25,547 bases of DNA, taken from a virus. The notes below the pieces were generated by a model, which was not told the origin of the DNA, did no database searches, and was given only the letters and a program-made list of their open reading frames with translations. The stretch covers positions 1 through 25,547 of IMG/VR virus record IMGVR_UViG_3300042549_007921; one strand, written 5' to 3'. The position numbers and the translations under genes are program-made. Below are positions 22,201-25,547 of the stretch, one piece after another; the stretch's first letter is position 1; each line of letters opens with the position of its first letter.

Positions 22201-24042
22201 CTTAACAGAGACGATAGAGGTGATTTTGAAAAATCATCACAAGCGGCTGCTAAGTATTTAGGCATGTTGAAGGAAAAATATAATGGCAGTATGGATGCTG
22301 CGCTTGCCGCTTATAAAATAGGTCAAGGTGGCTTTGAAAAGAGAGGGTTTGCGGGAGTAGGTCAAGGAACAAATGCTGATGCTGGGTATTTGGGCAAGAT
22401 TCGTTCTGTTATGAATGATGTGCCTGATAACAAGGTCATTATTGAAAAGATGGCTGAGATTGAAAATTTAAGAAAAAACAATCAAAATCACGCCACTCAA
22501 GATAATGAGTTAGCAGTATTAAGGAAAAAGCAAAGCCTTGAAGATCAATATAAAGAAGAGCTGAAGTATTATGCAGGAACTGATCAGCTTAGGGCGGCAC
22601 AGGCTGCTCATGAGCAAACTTACGCAAAATATCTTAATACGCTACACACAGCTGAGCGGAAAGAGCGTAGAGACGCTGATGCGTTAGCCTCAAGAGATCC
22701 AGTTGGCATCTACAATAATCAAATTAAAGACTACCAAGAGACAAATTTAAAAGCCCTTGAAAACCAGCATGAAGCGTTTAAAAAAGATATTGAAGATGCG
22801 CTAATGCTTGGCTCAATTAACAAGGAAATGGCAGATGACAAGCTAAAAGCCATTGACGATCAGATTGCCGCTGAGAATGAGAGAGCAACGCTTGAACATA
22901 AGCATCTGATGGATGCAAAGCAGGATCAGATTGCTTTCAACAGAATAAGAGATACCAATAACGCAATCAAGACGAATACATTAGGAAGGGCTACAGGTGT
23001 AACAACCACTAAAAAGGCTTACATGTTGGCTGAAGAAGCTAACGCTCAAGCTGTTGACAAGATCAAATCAACCGATGTTGGGGAAAATTCAGGGAATCTA
23101 CAAGGTCATCTTGATTCTCAAAAGGCGTTATACGCAGATCAATTAAAGCAGATTGAGTATGACCATAGAAACGCCTTTGAAATAATGACTCAAGAGACTG
23201 TTGATTTTAATATGGTAGCAGGTCAAGCGGCAGCAGACTTTACCAATGGCATGATAGATGGTCTTGCTAATATGATAGTGACTGGTAAGGGGAGCTTTAG
23301 AGACTTTGCAATATCCATCATACAGTCAATTGAAATGATGATCGTTAAGATGTTGCTACTTAAGGCAATTCAAGCAACTATTGGTATGTTTGGTGGTGGT
23401 GGAAATATGGGAGGGGAGGGTATCTACTCATCTACCACTGGTTTAGGAACCGCTGGACCTAATTATGGGCTGAAGTTCGGAGGGGTTGTGGGTGGCGTAC
23501 ATGCTTTTGCTAGTGGCGGTTCAATGCTAAGCAATGCAACCAAAATGACAAAGAGACAGATGTTAGCAGGTGGTGTGAAGAGCAAACCACATCTTGCTTT
23601 ATTTGCAGAAGCTGATGTACCTGAAGCCTTTATACCGATGCATGATCGTAAAAGCATTCCAATATCTGTCATGCGTGATGCAGCAGGAAACTTAAGCGCC
23701 AAGGCATTATTGCCTGGTGGCAAATCAATTCCAGCTACCATTCAGCAATCTAATTTTAGCCAGTTTGCAGTGGGTGGAATGGCTGGAAATATATCAAGTG
23801 ACAAAGTAAATGGAATGTCATCAGGTGTTAATGGAAACTCTGCAAATTCCCCACTAGCTAATGGCGCTGTTTCGATCACTATCAATGTTGATAATAAGGG
23901 TGATGGGTCTTCCAAAAAGGATGGGGCTGGAAAAGATGGCAAGCAAGATGAGATGTGGTCAAAAATGGCAGACAATATTAAGGGCATTGTTATTAAAACC
24001 ATTGGTGAGCAAAAAAGACCAGGGGGCGCATTATGGAGCTAG
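19267..24042 (+). CDS. tail tape measure protein with lytic transglycosylase domain
   Basis: A 1591-aa protein, the longest in the window. The N-terminal part (about 60-260; NAEVERTSILLQGLSKSV, PFALKELSNSFVKMK) is the typical tape-measure N-terminal domain. Hydrophobic stretches follow (about 335-440, MTALNAALAFMPGYLKLIPL). Long coiled regions come next, then an SLT-type lytic transglycosylase domain (about 935-1040) with catalytic E949 in QVESSRG. The C-terminus (about 1330-1380) has lambda gpH-like FRDFAISIIQSIEMMIVKMLL and Gly-rich sequence. At about 0.15 nm per residue the tail would be near 240 nm or less. The start is a TTG sharing bases with the endonuclease stop, preceded by a strong GGAGG. 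The enzyme domain would open peptidoglycan during DNA entry. Confidence 0.95.
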   Translation: MSIGRLVVELELNDGQYTSRMTQAGRTAQTLSGQLNQVNRSLGGIQSGVTGAIPHLRDIAVVTSGLHSVFSMAQDTIGKFAGSLIKANAEVERTSILLQGLSKSVDSQGKLKDAAKDMEFLFETAKQAPFALKELSNSFVKMKVVGMTDVETKLKNITNAIASFGGSDESLHRTTVALQQMASKGVISMEELRQQLGESVPSAMQNMADGMGMTMSSMVKAISEGKVRALPAIDGMMQEMEFSMAGSSARMMQTWNGMFSQLETNWMLFQKKVGDGGSFEAIKTELGRLNDFLQSDSALKWAQTFGDALKTGIDGLHSMGEAWSKNSEMIGGALKMLLEFWVISKALKGLGNIVGATAETRALASSRLRPPTLKPGTPATPANWDPKNGAVTMGTAEGAATMIAGSATAMTALNAALAFMPGYLKLIPLAILGCVEGYKYFSNTAGKALDEISAKQEELNKKTLESARIEGDVALKTIEDIDKVKASIVEMESAKINAKRDVANSQNVLFAPQNASMIDTGLTAIANKFNGTDDLEKHKATVLRMETDISLAKKAVWEGSVEWFDRTEKRQIGIAKNSSETEMSIAATTYKNELKLIQEALDLEIKAGLDGVTANKNKHAAIVQLHKDTLASNTIMLDKMKVDAEAVVSGLRSKDVEIAIYIDSTKALKEAEDFLNLLRLAVAKTKLAIAATNDGGKSSGLASTLIGQQAEIDKAVANISTLKGTIEDIKGTGAITEGDLIDLSKATGTLTFVSEGMKKIVEYQKELAQNKLKGDDALMTGDTAKSLEAGIKRFEQAKAQLAKAVNDNLSLNNPKLATAMARQEDGSGAITDAMRDAANARINAGGDFKDKGNLVLSTSMSQLQTSAVGLRDPEQVKKLTLLIEANVDALNLETKAQEGLATATAGTAAAHEKLNELAKGGTFERETLAKLERQYGLEKGVLDALWQVESSRGKNMSTKDSSAQGHFAITNGTADTMGLNRDDRGDFEKSSQAAAKYLGMLKEKYNGSMDAALAAYKIGQGGFEKRGFAGVGQGTNADAGYLGKIRSVMNDVPDNKVIIEKMAEIENLRKNNQNHATQDNELAVLRKKQSLEDQYKEELKYYAGTDQLRAAQAAHEQTYAKYLNTLHTAERKERRDADALASRDPVGIYNNQIKDYQETNLKALENQHEAFKKDIEDALMLGSINKEMADDKLKAIDDQIAAENERATLEHKHLMDAKQDQIAFNRIRDTNNAIKTNTLGRATGVTTTKKAYMLAEEANAQAVDKIKSTDVGENSGNLQGHLDSQKALYADQLKQIEYDHRNAFEIMTQETVDFNMVAGQAAADFTNGMIDGLANMIVTGKGSFRDFAISIIQSIEMMIVKMLLLKAIQATIGMFGGGGNMGGEGIYSSTTGLGTAGPNYGLKFGGVVGGVHAFASGGSMLSNATKMTKRQMLAGGVKSKPHLALFAEADVPEAFIPMHDRKSIPISVMRDAAGNLSAKALLPGGKSIPATIQQSNFSQFAVGGMAGNISSDKVNGMSSGVNGNSANSPLANGAVSITINVDNKGDGSSKKDGAGKDGKQDEMWSKMADNIKGIVIKTIGEQKRPGGALWS

Positions 24043-24056
24043 GTTATTGATTTAAA

Positions 24057-24085
24057 TTGACGAATCACCTATAACCGTTTATCCT
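24057..24085 (+). promoter_or_regulatory. sigma70-like promoter for the tail-tip block
   Basis: TTGACG (24057-24062), 17-base spacer, TATCCT (24080-24085). The predicted start is at about 24092, the first base of palindrome m. Confidence 0.6.
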
Positions 24086-24091
24086 ACAAAG

Positions 24092-24109
24092 TAAATCACT
24101 GGTGACTTA
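24092..24109 (+). promoter_or_regulatory. 18-bp palindrome copy m, putative operator
   Basis: TAAATCACTGGTGACTTA. It ends six bases before the gpM-like ATG with no ribosome site between, so a transcript from the promoter just upstream would have a 5' leader of about 24 bases. The ACTTATTATTTATG junction resembles ACTTATTATCAATG before the helicase start. Confidence 0.75.
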
Positions 24110-24115
24110 TTATTT

Positions 24116-24469
24116 ATGGCAAAGCAAATATTTACTTGGTACCCCGATGAGGGTGCAAACGAAAGTATAAAACCTGATGTAACTGTCACCAAATTCGGCG
24201 ATGGTTATGAGCAACGTACAGCGAGAGGGATTAATGCAGACATAACGGAATGGACAATGACCTTCACAGGAAGCTCCGCAAGTGGTCAGGATATTCTAAA
24301 TATCAGAACCTTTCTAAAAAGCATGGGTGCTGTAACCAGCTTTCAATGGACTAATCCATTTGGCGAGCTGGGTGTTTATGTTTGTCGTGAATATGCCTTT
24401 GCAAGAATATCGGCAAAAATAGCTCAGGTATCGGTAAAGTTTAATCGTGTTTATGAGGCTAATATTTAA
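24116..24469 (+). CDS. minor tail protein, lambda gpM family
   Basis: A 117-aa protein directly after the tape measure gene. The FTWYPDEGANESIKPDVTVTKFGDGYEQR opening (key residues W8, P10, KFGDGYEQR at about 26-34) and FQWTNPFGE (about 79-87) are hallmarks of the gpM-type minor tail protein. It forms part of the tail-tip ring below the tape measure. It shares one base with the start of the gpL-like gene. No Shine-Dalgarno sequence is seen; the palindrome precedes it closely. Confidence 0.9.
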   Translation: MAKQIFTWYPDEGANESIKPDVTVTKFGDGYEQRTARGINADITEWTMTFTGSSASGQDILNIRTFLKSMGAVTSFQWTNPFGELGVYVCREYAFARISAKIAQVSVKFNRVYEANI

Positions 24470-25547
24470 TGGCTACAGATAGCACAGTTGCAAATGTCAC
24501 GGATATCTCGGATTCTACAACAGGTCTGATTCAAGCCGACATACAATCATTATCGCCTAGCGCATTAATGGAACTCTATGTGTTAGATATGAGCGCAATC
24601 ACAGGCATCGCTCAAAACTATATGTATTTTCATGCAGGCACAAATCAATTATCTACAGAAGTTATTTGGCAGGGGAAGACTTATATTGCATTACCTATAG
24701 AGGCTGAGGGTTTTTCGCAAGGCAGTACAGGAACTCTGCCAAGACCTAAAATTCGTTTAGCTAATATCAATGGTGCATTTAGCGCAACACTCAACCAATT
24801 CGATGATCTCATTGGCGCAAAGATAATTCGCAAAAGAACCTTTGTTAAGTACCTAGATGAAGTCAATTTCATTAAAACCAATTTATTAAAATACTCAGAA
24901 GACTTTACTCAGGCTAATTGGGCTAAATCGTCAGGAACCACTGTTGTTGGAAATTCAATATTAGCACCTGATGGAACGCTTACTGCCGATACATTAAGCA
25001 GAAGCGCGTTAGCCAGTACCTATTTAGTTCAGACCTACACAACCACCGCTCATGCCAGTAAAGCATACGTCTTTTCTATCTATGTTAAAGCAGGCACATT
25101 AACAGGGAACATAGTTCTAAGGATTAGAGATGGTGGTGGCATTACTGATATTGCAAACACCATCTTAATACCCACCGCAACATGGACTCGCTACTTGGTA
25201 ACGGGAACATTTGGAGCAACTCCTGCCGCTAATATAAAGGTCTACATAGATCCAGCAAATGATACAGGTGTGATTGGCGACACAGTTTATATTTGGGGGG
25301 CGCAGTTACAAAGTGGATCAGTGCCAACTACTTATGAAAAGGTCGGGTCAAGTTGGAATGTAACCGCCGATGCTAACCAACACTACCCTGATGATATATG
25401 GTTTATTGACCAGAAAGTATCAGAGACTCGTTACCTTGTTGAGTGGGAACTGGCATCCGCTTTTGACTTAGTTGGTGTTATGTTACCCTCAAGACAAGTG
25501 ATTCAAAACTCATGCCCATGGAAGTACACTGGGGCAGAGTGTGGCTA
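24469..25547 (+). CDS. minor tail protein, lambda gpL family, with inserted domain (3' end beyond window)
   Basis: An open frame from ATG 24469 to the window end gives 359 residues without a stop. Residues 1-135 (ELYVLDMSAI, TEVIWQGKTYIALPIEAEG, RPKIRLANING) and from 299 (YPDDIWFIDQKVSE, VEWELASAFDLVG) match gpL. Cys349 and Cys358 in CPWKYTGAECG have the nine-residue spacing of the first two iron-sulfur-binding Cys of lambda gpL; the other two would be past the edge. Between about 136 and 298 lies a beta-rich block (LLKYSEDFTQANW, WGAQLQSGSVPTTYE) like carbohydrate-binding modules of phage tails. It is inserted where other gpL proteins have a short loop. Confidence 0.88.
   Translation, partial: MATDSTVANVTDISDSTTGLIQADIQSLSPSALMELYVLDMSAITGIAQNYMYFHAGTNQLSTEVIWQGKTYIALPIEAEGFSQGSTGTLPRPKIRLANINGAFSATLNQFDDLIGAKIIRKRTFVKYLDEVNFIKTNLLKYSEDFTQANWAKSSGTTVVGNSILAPDGTLTADTLSRSALASTYLVQTYTTTAHASKAYVFSIYVKAGTLTGNIVLRIRDGGGITDIANTILIPTATWTRYLVTGTFGATPAANIKVYIDPANDTGVIGDTVYIWGAQLQSGSVPTTYEKVGSSWNVTADANQHYPDDIWFIDQKVSETRYLVEWELASAFDLVGVMLPSRQVIQNSCPWKYTGAECG

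Noticed and set aside
2337-24109. The 18-bp palindromes as RNA hairpins or terminators.
   Set aside because: They have no following T run, only about 7 bp of stem, and the variation between copies breaks pairing instead of compensating. A minor RNA role at the 5' end of transcripts is not excluded.

Overview
The window is about 25.5 kb of a temperate, long-tailed (siphovirus-type) phage of a Gram-negative, probably proteobacterial, host. Evidence: a continuous run of small/large terminase, portal, scaffold-like, major capsid, connector, tail-completion, tail tube, frameshifted tail chaperone, 1591-aa tape measure and lambda M/L-type tail-tip genes, plus a tyrosine integrase. The DNA is AT-rich. 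A 30-bp piece of the phage reads as the 3' end of a one-piece tmRNA (T-arm, acceptor strand, CCA), which points to ssrA as the integration target. The host genus cannot be fixed from the sequence.

Layout. 20-94: tRNA-Thr(TGT). 122-1419: excisionase-like gene overlapping a DUF3596-type integrase. 1421-1711: an apparently intact attP, with a tmRNA-3'-end core flanked on both sides by GGTACATTAAA-type repeats. 1715-4600: leftward early genes (SF2 helicase, two small basic proteins, three small unknowns). 4687-7913: rightward genes for two ParB-like proteins, a zinc-ribbon peptide, an ABC-ATPase/GNAT fusion, two tiny membrane proteins and a winged-helix protein. 8048-9951: terminase. 9989-15590: portal and head. 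15660-19270: connectors, tail tube, tail chaperone pair with a -1 slippery site, and a GIY-YIG homing endonuclease. 19267-25547: tape measure with a lytic transglycosylase domain, gpM-like and gpL-like tail-tip proteins, the last cut by the window edge. No lysis cassette or receptor-binding protein is inside the window.

The most striking non-coding signal is an 18-bp palindrome, consensus TAAGTCAYYRGTGACTTA, found ten times. It lies only at gene-block boundaries, usually just downstream of a -10-like hexamer and so over the predicted transcription start, and in three cases behind a good sigma70-type promoter. It looks like a genome-wide operator (or mobile promoter-operator unit) controlling early, packaging, head and tail blocks together. 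The window encodes one winged-helix candidate regulator, which has a copy in front of its own gene.

A second point of interest is the cluster of two ParB-like proteins beside an ABC-ATPase fused to a GNAT domain. The GNAT part carries an HHY motif that may relate it to Mu Mom, so the cluster is a candidate DNA-modification or anti-restriction module.
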